DNA from: Halorubrum sp. JWXQ-INN 858
GTDB taxonomy: Archaea > Halobacteriota > Halobacteria > Halobacteriales > Haloferacaceae
NCBI RefSeq assembly: GCF_009806985.1
Contig: NZ_WUAX01000006.1
Span: forward strand, 246,184-310,183
Direction: 5' to 3'
DNA length: 64,000 nucleotides
Position 1 is the first letter of the stretch; each line of letters opens with the position of its first letter. The translations under genes were made by a program, and so were the position numbers. Shown piece after piece: positions 26,194 through 33,988 of the stretch. Below the pieces are notes generated by a model. The model did no database searches. It saw nothing but the letters and a program-made list of their open reading frames with translations, and was not told where the DNA came from.

Positions 26194-26372
26194 CCACCGC
26201 CTCCGGCCAGTTCGTCCGTTCCTGTCTCGCCACCGCCGCCGGCCGGTTCGGCCGTTCCTGTCTCGCCACCGCCGCCGGCCGGTTCGGCCGTTCCTGTCTC
26301 GCCACCGCCGCCGGCCGGTTCGGCCGTTCCTGTCTCGCCACCGCCGCCGGCCGGTTCGGCCCTTCGGCTCCG
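26194..26372. repeat. 36-bp tandem repeat, nearly five copies
   Basis: The unit begins CCACCGCCGCCGGCCGGTTC and ends in CCTGTCTCG. Copies are at 26194, 26230, 26266, 26302 and a partial one at 26338. The first copy is the most diverged; the middle three are nearly identical. There are no spacers, so this is not CRISPR. The unit length is a multiple of three and the minus strand is open, but the product (RQERPNRPAAVA repeated) has no supporting start or context. Confidence 0.9.
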
Positions 26373-26520
26373 TTGGAATCCTCAGCGAGAGACCTCTGTT
26401 TTCGTGGTCGTGCTGAATGCGAGGAGCAGGTAACGACCCCGGTCTTGCAGTGGAGTCGGAGCTTCTCACAGCGGCCGGTTGTCCATACGGTTTCTTACGT
26501 CGGGGGTGTCTCTTCGGACC

Positions 26521-27660
26521 ATGTCTACATGGACGACTGACGAGATGGGGCCGACACTGTATCAGCCGGTCGAGGACCTCGAAACCCCGGCGCTGCTCGT
26601 CGACATCGATGCAATGACATCCAACATCGAAGCGTACGTGGCGTTCGCCGACGAGCACGACGTCTCGCTCCGGTCGCACGTCAAAACGCACAAAAACGCC
26701 GAACTCGCGGCACTCGAAGACGAGATGACTGACGGTGGGGGCATCTGCTGTCAAACGCTGGGTGAGGTAGAAACGATGGCACGCAACGGAATCGATGACA
26801 TCTACCTCTCGTATCAGGTCATCGGCGACCGGAAACTCGACCGGTTCTGCTGGCTCTCGCAGAAGGTCGACAAACTGGCGACGACGGTCGACTCGGTAGC
26901 AACGATAGAGATGCTCCAAGACGCCGCCAGCGATCACGAAACAACGATCAACGTCATCCTCGAGATCGATTTGGGACTACACAGGACGGGGGTCAGTCCC
27001 GACTCTGAGGCCGTCGCCCTCGCGAAACGGGTCGATGAGGCAGCCGACCTCGAGTTCGACGGCATCCTCGCATACGAGGCCCAGGTGAAGTCCAAGGCCG
27101 AAACGGAAGCGGAGTACGACGAGTTATGCTGGGAGGCAATGGAACTGGCCCGAGGCGTCGTCGAGGACATCGAGGTCGCAGGCGTTCCCGTCGACGAGGT
27201 GAAGGTCGGTGGAACCGCGACTTCGCGCTACAGCGGCAAGCACCCGGTAGTCACCGAGATCAATCCGGGCATGTATCCGTTCAACGACGTTGGCGAACTC
27301 AAGCGTCGACCGTGGGAGGTATCGAAGGACGACTGTGCAGCGACGGTCGTTACGACGGTCGTCTCCGTGCCCGAGGAGGATCGACTCGTTGTCGACGGAG
27401 GCAGTAAGACGTTCTCGTTAGACACTCCAGAAATGCCGGTTCCGAAGAACCGCGATGACATCGAGTACGTCAACGCGAGCGAGGAACACGGATGGATCGA
27501 CACCAGCGACGCTGAGGAGTCGTTTGCAGTCGGCGACCGGCTGGAGTTCATCGTCCCCCACGTCTGCACGACGATTAACCTCCACGACCTCATCATCGGC
27601 GTTCGCGCCGACCGCGTCGAAGAGCTCTGGGAAGTTCAGGCTAGAGGGAAGGTACGGTGA
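26521..27660 (+). CDS. D-threonine aldolase / D-serine dehydratase-like PLP enzyme
   Basis: A 379-residue fold-type III PLP enzyme. LRSHVKTHKN near residue 50 carries the PLP lysine, the central barrel includes ILEIDLGLHRTGV, and the C-terminal part has DGGSKTFSLD and PHVCTTINL, whose His and Cys match the zinc-binding site of the DSD1/D-threonine-aldolase group. It probably cleaves or deaminates a beta-hydroxy D-amino acid. TTTCTTAC about 26489-26496 fits a promoter 27 bases before the ATG. Its GC content is lower than that of surrounding genes, and it sits between a minisatellite and an IS-like hairpin, suggesting acquisition. Confidence 0.88.
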   Translation: MSTWTTDEMGPTLYQPVEDLETPALLVDIDAMTSNIEAYVAFADEHDVSLRSHVKTHKNAELAALEDEMTDGGGICCQTLGEVETMARNGIDDIYLSYQVIGDRKLDRFCWLSQKVDKLATTVDSVATIEMLQDAASDHETTINVILEIDLGLHRTGVSPDSEAVALAKRVDEAADLEFDGILAYEAQVKSKAETEAEYDELCWEAMELARGVVEDIEVAGVPVDEVKVGGTATSRYSGKHPVVTEINPGMYPFNDVGELKRRPWEVSKDDCAATVVTTVVSVPEEDRLVVDGGSKTFSLDTPEMPVPKNRDDIEYVNASEEHGWIDTSDAEESFAVGDRLEFIVPHVCTTINLHDLIIGVRADRVEELWEVQARGKVR

Positions 27661-27704
27661 CGTCCTCCTCGCCGTAAACGCTGAGGCCGGACGAGGCTAC
27701 GCTC

Positions 27705-28094
27705 CTATCCCTCTTGAATCAGAACGCCCTGTTCGAGTGACGGTTCGTACCAGACGTCTGCCTTCGAGGCTATGCTTCCCAACTCGCTGTTCGACGCTGG
27801 CCACGGAAACGACATCTCTTCGGACGAATCTATCTCGAGATAGATCCGGGATGGGGTGTCCTCTACCGGGACGTTCTCGTTGGCTGTCTCAGCGTCCATC
27901 TCGAACACTTCTTCTTGAAAGTGCCCCTCCAAAGAATTTCCAATTCGAACGGTGATCGTATGGGAGTCCTGTGAACCATTATAGATCCCAACTTCATACT
28001 CCGGCTGCTGCTCGTCGGATATGACATCCGAACAGCCAGCGGTCAGGACAGTGAGAGTGGTTCCTGCCGCAGCCAGCAATGACCGCCTTTTCAT
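27705..28094 (-). CDS. Small secreted lipoprotein
   Basis: A 129-residue protein with signal MKRRSLLAAAGTTLTVLTAGC: twin Arg, hydrophobic core and lipobox LTAGC at residues 17-21. The mature part is beta-rich (YEVGIYNGSQDSHTITVRIG), resembling small haloarchaeal lipoproteins with an Ig-like or FxLYD-like fold. Function unknown. A reverse-strand TATA (GTTAAATT, about 28114-28121) supports the start. GC content is low for the window; with the neighbouring D-amino-acid enzyme it forms a convergent low-GC pair. Confidence 0.82.
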   Translation of the reverse strand: MKRRSLLAAAGTTLTVLTAGCSDVISDEQQPEYEVGIYNGSQDSHTITVRIGNSLEGHFQEEVFEMDAETANENVPVEDTPSRIYLEIDSSEEMSFPWPASNSELGSIASKADVWYEPSLEQGVLIQEG

Positions 28095-28464
28095 ATTTCA
28101 TAAGCCCTGTCGCCAATTTAACTGTCTTCTGGATAATAAGACTGCAACCACGGAACGCTCTCGATATCGACCGATTCGTGGAAGCCCTGCACTGACCGAT
28201 CCGATTCCCCGTTAGGGGAGTTGCAAGGCTAATACCCGCCCTTCAGGGCGGGAAGGACGTCGATGGGAGAGGGGTGAGTGCGGGATACGCGCGTCGTATT
28301 CACCACACCGCGTTGTCAGCCAGCGAGACTTCAACGAAGCCGACCCTTCCGTCTCGCCACCGCCTCCGGCGGATTCGCCGTCACGCGTAAACGGATTCCG
28401 TAGCTTCGGTGCACGAAATACTTTAGTGACGCGTGAGAGAGGTGTTCGATAGGGACTCGGTATC
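28095..28464. other. Intergenic stretch with IS-like hairpin
   Basis: 370 bases without a gene. It contains the hairpin at 28235-28252 and a 15-bp match (28356-28370) to the start of the 36-bp minisatellite at 26193-26207. ACTTTAG at 28420-28426 is a possible promoter for the M24 gene at 28465. Confidence 0.55.
28231..28260. mobile_element. IS200/IS605-type end hairpin, probable relic
   Basis: A perfect 7-bp stem, CCCGCCC (28235-28241) and GGGCGGG (28246-28252), with a TTCA loop, followed by AAGGACGTC. Subterminal hairpins of this kind, with similar following sequence, mark ends of haloarchaeal IS200/IS605 (TnpB-only) elements. No tnpA or tnpB remains nearby, so this is a relic, a solo end or a MITE. 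Confidence 0.5.
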
Positions 28465-29643
28465 ATGTCACTCGACGTCTTCCCGCAGTCGGAACACGAG
28501 CGGCGGGTCGAACGGACGAAAGCGCGGCTCCACGAGCGCGACCTCGACGCGGTCGTCGTCTCGGACCCGGCGAACATGAACTACCTCGCCGGCTACGACG
28601 GCTGGTCGTTTTACGTCCATCAGGCGGTCGTCGTCACGAGGGAGCACCCGGAGCCGGTCTGGGTCGGCCGCGACATGGACGCCAACGGGGCGCGCGCGAC
28701 GACGTGGCTCGCCGAGCCGAACATCCGGGCGTACAGCGACGACCACGTCCACTCGCCGTACGACCTCCACCCCATGGACTTCCTCGCGGAGGTGTTGGCG
28801 GACTTGGGGGTCGACCGCGGGCGGATCGGCCTCGAGATGGACGCCGCCTACTTCACCGCCAAGTCGTACACGCGGCTCGACTCGGAGCTCCCGAGGGCGG
28901 AGTTCGTCGACACGACGCTGCTCGTCAACTGGCTCCGGGTGAAGAAGTCGGACCGCGAGATCGCCTACATGGAGGAGGCCGCCCGGATCTCCGAGAACGC
29001 GATGCTCGCGGGGCTCGACGCGATCGAGGCGGGCGTGCCCGAGTACGAGGCGGCCGCCGCGATCTACGACCGTTTGATCCGGGGCACCGACGACTACGGC
29101 GGCGACTACCCCGCGATCGTCCCGCTCATGCCCTCCGGGGACCACACCGGAACGCCCCACCTCACCTGGACCGACCGCGAGTTCGAGGAGGGCGACCCGG
29201 TGCTCATCGAGCTGTCGGGCTGTCGCCACCGCTACCACTCGCCGCTCGCGCGGACGACGTTCGTCGGCGATCCGCCCGAGGCGGTCGAGCGGACCGCGGA
29301 GATCGTCGTCGAAGGGATGGAGGCGGCGCTCGACGCCGTCGAGCCGGGGGTGACCTGCGAGCGCGTCGAGCGGGCGTGGCGCGAGACGATCGCACGGTAC
29401 GGCGTCGAAAAGGAGGACCGGATCGGCTACTCGATGGGGCTCGGCTACCCGCCGGACTGGGGCGAACACACCGCCAGCATCCGCCCCGGCGACGAGACCG
29501 TCCTCGAGGAGAACATGACCTTCCACGTGATCCCCGGGCTGTGGGAGGACGAGTTCGGCGTCGAACTGAGCGAGACGTTCCGGGTGACCGCGACCGGCGC
29601 GGAGACGCTCGCCGACTTCCCCCGACGGCTGTTCACGGCCTGA
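28465..29643 (+). CDS. M24-fold hydrolase, ectoine-hydrolase/creatinase-like (DoeA-like)
   Basis: A 392-residue pita-bread protein. Residues 1-150 are the creatinase N-domain (VVSDPANMNYLAGYDGWSFY), and about 165-390 the M24 catalytic domain. Normal M24 metallopeptidases have two Asp metal ligands near the start of the catalytic domain; here the segment reads ELSGCRHRYHSPLARTTFVG, so both are replaced. That matches metal-independent C-N hydrolases such as creatinase and the ectoine hydrolase DoeA. PSGDHTGTPHLTW before it also resembles DoeA. It may therefore open ectoine or a similar cyclic amidine. Exact substrate is uncertain. Confidence 0.85.
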   Translation: MSLDVFPQSEHERRVERTKARLHERDLDAVVVSDPANMNYLAGYDGWSFYVHQAVVVTREHPEPVWVGRDMDANGARATTWLAEPNIRAYSDDHVHSPYDLHPMDFLAEVLADLGVDRGRIGLEMDAAYFTAKSYTRLDSELPRAEFVDTTLLVNWLRVKKSDREIAYMEEAARISENAMLAGLDAIEAGVPEYEAAAAIYDRLIRGTDDYGGDYPAIVPLMPSGDHTGTPHLTWTDREFEEGDPVLIELSGCRHRYHSPLARTTFVGDPPEAVERTAEIVVEGMEAALDAVEPGVTCERVERAWRETIARYGVEKEDRIGYSMGLGYPPDWGEHTASIRPGDETVLEENMTFHVIPGLWEDEFGVELSETFRVTATGAETLADFPRRLFTA

Positions 29644-29653
29644 AGCGGCCGAA

Positions 29654-29722
29654 GCGATCGCCTCCGACAGCCTCACGCGATCGCCTCCGACAGCCTCACG
29701 CGATCGCCTCCGACAGCCTCCG
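29654..29722. repeat. 23-bp tandem repeat, three copies
   Basis: GCGATCGCCTCCGACAGCCT followed by CAC, at 29654, 29677 and 29700 (the last ends differently). It lies immediately after the M24 gene. Two copies are identical, so duplication is recent. Confidence 0.9.
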
Positions 29723-29851
29723 GACGTCCCCGACTGTTTCCGACCACCCTGCCCGCCGCCTCCCATCGGCGCCTGTCGCCGCCACCCACCGCATCTACGA
29801 CCGATCAGGGCCCGCGAAAGCCACTTGCCGCCGCGGCACGAACGGACGTCG

Positions 29852-30442
29852 ATGGACGACGAGGTCGAACGGACCCTCCGAGCGGACCCGGTGCTGGCGC
29901 GGCTGATCGACCGTCACGGCCGGCTCTCGGTCGAGCCGGCCGCCGACGAGTTCGAGCGGCTCTGCGTCTCCGTGCTCAACCAACAGCTGTCGACCGCCTC
30001 CGCGGCGGCGATCCGCGGGCGCGTCTTCGACCTGCTCGACGACGAAGTGACCCCGGAGCGCGTGCTCGACGCGGACCCGGAACGGCTCCGCGAGGCGGGC
30101 GTGAGCGGGACCAAGGTCCGGTACCTGCGGGCGGCGGCGACGGCGTTCACGGAGCGCGACCTGACGCGGGAGGGGTTGGCGTCGATGAGCGACGACGCGG
30201 TCGTCGACGAGCTGACGACGATCCACGGCGTCGGCGAGTGGACCGCACGGATGTACCTGATCGGCGCGCTGGGCCGCGAGGACGTCCTGCCGCTCGGCGA
30301 CCTCGCCGTACGGCGCGGGATCGAGGCGCTGTACAACGACGGCGCGGAGCTGAGCCGGGCGGAGATGCGGGCGATCGCCGACCCGTGGCGACCGTACCGG
30401 AGCTACGGGACGCGGTACGTCTGGGCGGCATACGAGTCGTGA
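29852..30442 (+). CDS. DNA-3-methyladenine glycosylase, AlkA/HhH-GPD type
   Basis: A 196-residue base-excision repair enzyme that removes alkylated bases from DNA. VLNQQLSTASAAAIRGR is the first conserved helix, IHGVGEWTARMYLIG the helix-hairpin-helix, and the catalytic Asp is in VLPLGDLAVRRG about 18 residues later. There is no iron-sulphur Cys cluster, which fits AlkA rather than MutY/Nth. The ATG at 29852 gives MDDEVERTLRADPVLARL; the upstream frame adds nine residues without support. Confidence 0.92.
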   Translation: MDDEVERTLRADPVLARLIDRHGRLSVEPAADEFERLCVSVLNQQLSTASAAAIRGRVFDLLDDEVTPERVLDADPERLREAGVSGTKVRYLRAAATAFTERDLTREGLASMSDDAVVDELTTIHGVGEWTARMYLIGALGREDVLPLGDLAVRRGIEALYNDGAELSRAEMRAIADPWRPYRSYGTRYVWAAYES

Positions 30443-30494
30443 GGAGGGTGTCGAAGAGTGGGGGACGAGAACCTTGCACGGACGGGCCGCGTGC

Positions 30495-31871
30495 TTACTG
30501 CTCCTGCGTTTCCGCCTCCGCTTCCTCCTCCTCTTCGAGGACTTCGCCGGTCTGCTCGTCGGGGTCGGCGTCGACGCGCTTGCGGACGTCGACGCGGTAG
30601 TTCTCGAGGATGTCGCGGCCGAGGAGGATCGGGTACTCCATGTGGCCGCGGTCCTCGACGCTCGCGGTGACGGTGTGTTGGTTGCCGCCGACGCCGATGA
30701 CCAGGTCGACGACCGGCCGTGCCTTCCCGCCCTTCATGCTGCCGGACTTGACGCGCGTCATGCTCTTGATCGGCCCCGCGCCGATCTCCGCGGCGAGTTT
30801 CGTGTCGATGCTGGTCCGGGTCGCGCCCGTGTCGGACTTCGCGAGCGACGGCGTCGATCCGGAGGTGCCGGTGACGACGATCTCTTCGATGTAGCCGATG
30901 ACGGGCTGTTCGGCGGGGCGGGGCTTCGGCGTCGGCGCACAGTCCGGTCGCGAGTCGTCGAGGGTGGCCGTCAGCTGCTCGACGGTCTCGTCGTCGACCT
31001 CGCCGCCGGCGGTCTCGATCGCGAGCTTGGCGATGTACGGGGCGGGGCTTCGACCGGTCGCCGCGAACAGCCCCTTGAAGCCGGCCGTCGGGTTCACCTC
31101 GAGGACGTACCAGCCGTCGTACCCCTCGACGAGGTCGACGCCGGCGTAGTCGAGCCCCATCACTTCCGCCGCGTAGAGGGCAGTTTCGGCGGCCTCGTCG
31201 GGCATGTCGTCGGTCGCGTCCTCGACCGCGCCGCCGAGTGCGACGTTCGTCCGCCAGTCGCCCTCGGGCGCGTACCGGTACATCGAGCCGACGATCTCGT
31301 CGCCGACGATGTACACGCGGAGGTCGCGGTGTTCCTCGTCGTCGCGGTCGATGAGCCGCTGGAGGAACGCTTGCCGGTTGCCCACCTTCGGGTTCACGGG
31401 CTCCGTGAGGTCGACCTTCCACGTGCCGCCGCCGTGGGTCCCGATCGCGGTCTTGTAGACGCCGACGTCGCCGAAGCGCTCGCGACCTTCGTTGAGCCGG
31501 TCGTTCGAGAGCGCGAGCAGGGCGTCGGGGACGCGGATGTTCCAATCAGCGAGCGTCGCGGCGGTCGCGAACTTGTGGATCGATGCGAGGACCGTGTCGG
31601 GCTCGTTAAGCATCGGTCGGATCCGCTCGAACGTCGCCGCCAGCCCGAGCAGCTCCGCGGGCTGGTCGGTGTTCGAGAGCAACAGTCGATTGGCGATGAC
31701 GTCGACGGCCGGTTCGATGTCGACCTCGCCGTCGTCGACGCTGACGGCGGTGTTCTCCTCCCGCAGCCACACCGGCTGGTGTCCGAGGTCGTCGACGGCG
31801 TTGCAGATAGCTTTCGTCTCCTTGCTGTTGTGGAGCGACAGGACACCCACACGGACCGGATCCCGAGTCAT
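30495..31871 (-). CDS. RimK-like ATP-grasp ligase fused to an ATP-dependent zinc protease-like (aspartic) domain
   Basis: A 458-residue fusion. Residues 1 to about 290 form the RimK family ATP-grasp part (VGVLSLHNSKETKAI, YAGVDLVEGYDGWYVLEVNP with metal-binding E and N). About 310-440 match the domain called ATP-dependent zinc protease (pfam05618), with retropepsin-like SDTGATRTSID and later ILLGRDILENY. RimK enzymes add glutamate or similar to proteins or small molecules. An acidic tail ends it. The start at 31871 lies 25 bases from a TATA box on the minus strand (TTTTTATG, 31893-31900), which excludes an earlier ATG inside that box. An M14 deacylase gene lies divergently next door, a recurrent pairing. 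Confidence 0.9.
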   Translation of the reverse strand: MTRDPVRVGVLSLHNSKETKAICNAVDDLGHQPVWLREENTAVSVDDGEVDIEPAVDVIANRLLLSNTDQPAELLGLAATFERIRPMLNEPDTVLASIHKFATAATLADWNIRVPDALLALSNDRLNEGRERFGDVGVYKTAIGTHGGGTWKVDLTEPVNPKVGNRQAFLQRLIDRDDEEHRDLRVYIVGDEIVGSMYRYAPEGDWRTNVALGGAVEDATDDMPDEAAETALYAAEVMGLDYAGVDLVEGYDGWYVLEVNPTAGFKGLFAATGRSPAPYIAKLAIETAGGEVDDETVEQLTATLDDSRPDCAPTPKPRPAEQPVIGYIEEIVVTGTSGSTPSLAKSDTGATRTSIDTKLAAEIGAGPIKSMTRVKSGSMKGGKARPVVDLVIGVGGNQHTVTASVEDRGHMEYPILLGRDILENYRVDVRKRVDADPDEQTGEVLEEEEEAEAETQEQ

Positions 31872-31890
31872 GGGAAGTGCTGTGTCGGCC

Positions 31891-31900
31891 GGCATAAAAA
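31891..31900 (-). promoter_or_regulatory. TATA box of the RimK-like gene
   Basis: TTTTTATGCC read on the minus strand, centred 25 bases before the ATG at 31871. Confidence 0.7.
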
Positions 31901-32055
31901 CACACCCGATCGACGCTCAAAACGATCACACACGGCAGGATCGGGATCCGAAACGGGGGCACGAGGGCGATCGGATCCCTCCGAAATCGACGGACTGCGA
32001 GGCCTTGGAAGGGGCGCGGGCGGGACGACTCGGAACGACCGGGGACGATACGGAC

Positions 32056-32240
32056 GGAACGGATCGGTAGGGTGGACCGACGCGGAACGGATCGGCGGGC
32101 GGACCGACGCGGAACGGATCGACGGGCGGACCGACGCGGAACGGATCGACGGGGCGGACCGGCGCAGAACGGATCGGTAGGGCGGATCGGCGCAGAACGG
32201 ATCGACAGGGTGGACCGGCGCGGAACGGATCGGGGCGGCG
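32056..32240. repeat. 27-28-bp tandem repeat, about 6.5 copies
   Basis: Units start GGAACGGATCG (or AGAACGGATCG) at 32056, 32084, 32111, 32138, 32166, 32194 and 32222. The repeat lies between the divergent RimK-like and M14 genes and stops about 18 bases before the M14 TATA box, so copy number could affect promoter spacing. Reading frames across it are artefacts. Confidence 0.9.
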
Positions 32241-32257
32241 AGCCGGAGCGCGGCCGT

Positions 32258-32267
32258 CATATATATA
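32258..32267 (+). promoter_or_regulatory. TATA box of the M14 gene
   Basis: CATATATATA ends 25 bases before the ATG at 32292; strong match and spacing. Confidence 0.75.
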
Positions 32268-32291
32268 CCCACCCTCCTGTTCCGGTGTGAC

Positions 32292-33317
32292 ATGAGCGAC
32301 GATGGGGTCTTCACGTACAACGGCGGCGCGGTGCCGCCCGGTGAGACCCAGAACATCCGGTACGGAATCAGCGAGACGTACCTCGGGGACCCGGTCCGCA
32401 TTCCGGTGACGATCATCAACGGGGAGCACGACGGCCCCACGGCGTTCCTCTCCGCGGCCGCGCACGGAGATGAGCTCAACGGCATCGAAGTCGTCCGCGA
32501 GGTCGCCCACGAGTGGGACCTCACGGGGCTCGCCGGGACGCTCGTCTGTCTGCCCGTCCTCAACGTGCCGGGCTTCCTCGCACAACAGCGGTACCTCCCC
32601 GTGTACGACCGCGACCTCAACCGGTCGTTCCCCGGCCAGCCGGAGTCGACGAGCTCGAAGCGGATGGCTCACCGGATCTACTCGAACTTCGTCGAGCCCT
32701 GCGACATCGGGCTCGACTTCCACACGTCGACGCGCGGGCGGACGAACATGCTCCACGTCCGCGGCGACATGACCGATCCTGACGTCCACCGGCTCGCGAT
32801 GTCGTTCGGCTCCAGCGTGATCCTCGACAGCGACGGGCCGACCGGGACCCTCCGGCGGGAGGCGTCCGACGCCGGCGTTCCGACGATCACGATCGAGATG
32901 GGCGAGGCACACCGCTTCCAGCGGACGCTGATCGACGACGCGCTCTCCGGGGTTCGCTCGGTGTTCGCGGAGTACGGGATGCTCGAAACCGACATCGTCC
33001 GATGGCCGGGCTGGCGGACGATCGTCTCGGGGGCGGGCGAGAAGACGTGGCTCCGCGCGGACGCCGGCGGCATCGTCGACACCCACTACGAGAGCGGGTC
33101 GCTCGTCCACGAGGGCGACCGCATCGCCACCATCACCAACCCGTTCAAGCAGGACGCCATCGGCGTGGAGGCCCCGTTCACGGGGCTGTTGATCGGCGTC
33201 TTGGAGAACCCGGTGGTCTACCCGGGGAACCCGCTGTGTCACCTCGTCGAGATCAATGAGTCGACGCGCCGGGCACTGGAGAGCGAACAGTCGCCGCCGA
33301 ATCCGAACGTCCGCTGA
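32292..33317 (+). CDS. Succinylglutamate desuccinylase/aspartoacylase-family (M14) zinc hydrolase
   Basis: A 341-residue member of the M14 AspA/AstE branch. Zinc ligands are visible in AAHGDELNGIE (H and E, near 56) and GLDFHTSTRGRTN (H, near 144); DRDLNRSFPG carries the substrate-binding Arg and ITIEMGEA the catalytic Glu (near 204). The C-terminal 100 residues form the family's beta barrel. It removes an acyl group from an N-acyl amino acid. Candidate roles are with the neighbouring RimK-like ligase or as a DoeB-like deacetylase in ectoine breakdown with the M24 protein 3 kb away. Leaderless, with a strong TATA box. Confidence 0.9.
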   Translation: MSDDGVFTYNGGAVPPGETQNIRYGISETYLGDPVRIPVTIINGEHDGPTAFLSAAAHGDELNGIEVVREVAHEWDLTGLAGTLVCLPVLNVPGFLAQQRYLPVYDRDLNRSFPGQPESTSSKRMAHRIYSNFVEPCDIGLDFHTSTRGRTNMLHVRGDMTDPDVHRLAMSFGSSVILDSDGPTGTLRREASDAGVPTITIEMGEAHRFQRTLIDDALSGVRSVFAEYGMLETDIVRWPGWRTIVSGAGEKTWLRADAGGIVDTHYESGSLVHEGDRIATITNPFKQDAIGVEAPFTGLLIGVLENPVVYPGNPLCHLVEINESTRRALESEQSPPNPNVR

Positions 33318-33333
33318 GGACGCCGTATCGACA

Positions 33334-33346
33334 GTATATTTATATA
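33334..33346 (+). promoter_or_regulatory. TATA box of uspA gene at 33366
   Basis: GTATATTTATATA, centred about 26 bases before the ATG at 33366, right after the M14 stop codon. Confidence 0.75.
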
Positions 33347-33365
33347 CAGCGTCCAACCGTTCGGT

Positions 33366-33767
33366 ATGAGCTTGGTCGTGGTGCCGGTACGGTACCCGCC
33401 GTCGTCGCACTCGGAGGCGACCCTCCGCGAGGCCACCCGTATCGCCACGGAGCGCGACGCGGACCTGACGGTCCTCCACGTGGACCTGTACCAGAACAGC
33501 CGCCACGTCACGCGGACGGAGCTGAAGCGGGCCGTCGAGCGGCGCATCGGCCCGCTCGAACGCGCCCGCTACGTCGTCCGCCGAGGGTTCCTCGTCGAGG
33601 AGACGATCCTCGAGGAGATCGCCGCCGAGGGGGCCGACGTCGTCGTCATCGGCTCGAAGCAGGCGGGACGGTGGCGGCGGATGGTCCAGAAGCTGCTCTC
33701 GGACCCCGACATCGACGCGTTCCTCCGCGAGAAGCTCGACTGTACGGTCGTCACCGTCGACGGGTGA
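33366..33767 (+). CDS. Universal stress protein UspA-like
   Basis: A 133-residue UspA-fold protein: LVVVPVRYPPSSHSEATLRE at the start, ADVVVIGSKQAGRWRRMVQK at the usual nucleotide-binding loop, and DCTVVTVDG at the end. The loop lacks the clear G-x2-G-x9-G pattern, so ATP binding is doubtful. Stress or regulatory role is inferred. Own promoter. Confidence 0.88.
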   Translation: MSLVVVPVRYPPSSHSEATLREATRIATERDADLTVLHVDLYQNSRHVTRTELKRAVERRIGPLERARYVVRRGFLVEETILEEIAAEGADVVVIGSKQAGRWRRMVQKLLSDPDIDAFLREKLDCTVVTVDG

Positions 33768-33793
33768 CCGGCGACGCCGAGCCGAAGCCGATC

Positions 33794-33802
33794 TTTTATA
33801 TC
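33794..33802 (+). promoter_or_regulatory. TATA box of the 43-residue membrane protein
   Basis: TTTTATATC centred 27 bases before the ATG at 33825. Confidence 0.7.
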
Positions 33803-33824
33803 ACGAGTGGCCGTTCCGGCGTGC

Positions 33825-33956
33825 ATGGGAATCGGCGATATCCTCAGCGGGCAGGAACTCACGATGCGACAGATCGGGATCATCATCATCGGATGGATCG
33901 TGCTCGTCTCCCTCATCTCGGTCCTGCTGCTCCTCTACACCCGGACGTTGCTGTAG
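33825..33956 (+). CDS. 43-residue single-pass membrane protein
   Basis: A small gene: MGIGDILSGQELTMRQ, then a continuous hydrophobic helix (about residues 17-38) and a short basic end YTRTLL, stop at 33954-33956. A well-placed TATA box at 27 bases upstream supports a leaderless start. No family recognised. It follows the UspA gene by 57 bases but has its own promoter; it may be a small regulator or subunit of a membrane complex. Confidence 0.75.
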   Translation: MGIGDILSGQELTMRQIGIIIIGWIVLVSLISVLLLLYTRTLL

Positions 33957-33988
33957 CGCCGTCGGCTGGCCGTTCGACCTCGAACCGG

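Noticed and set aside
26159-26341. Repeat protein RQERPNRPAAVA on the minus strand
   Set aside because: The frame is open only because the unit is a multiple of three; no promoter, and it runs into the thioesterase start.
26194-26372. 36-bp direct repeats resembling a CRISPR array
   Set aside because: The copies are head to tail with no spacers and no cas genes nearby; it is a minisatellite.
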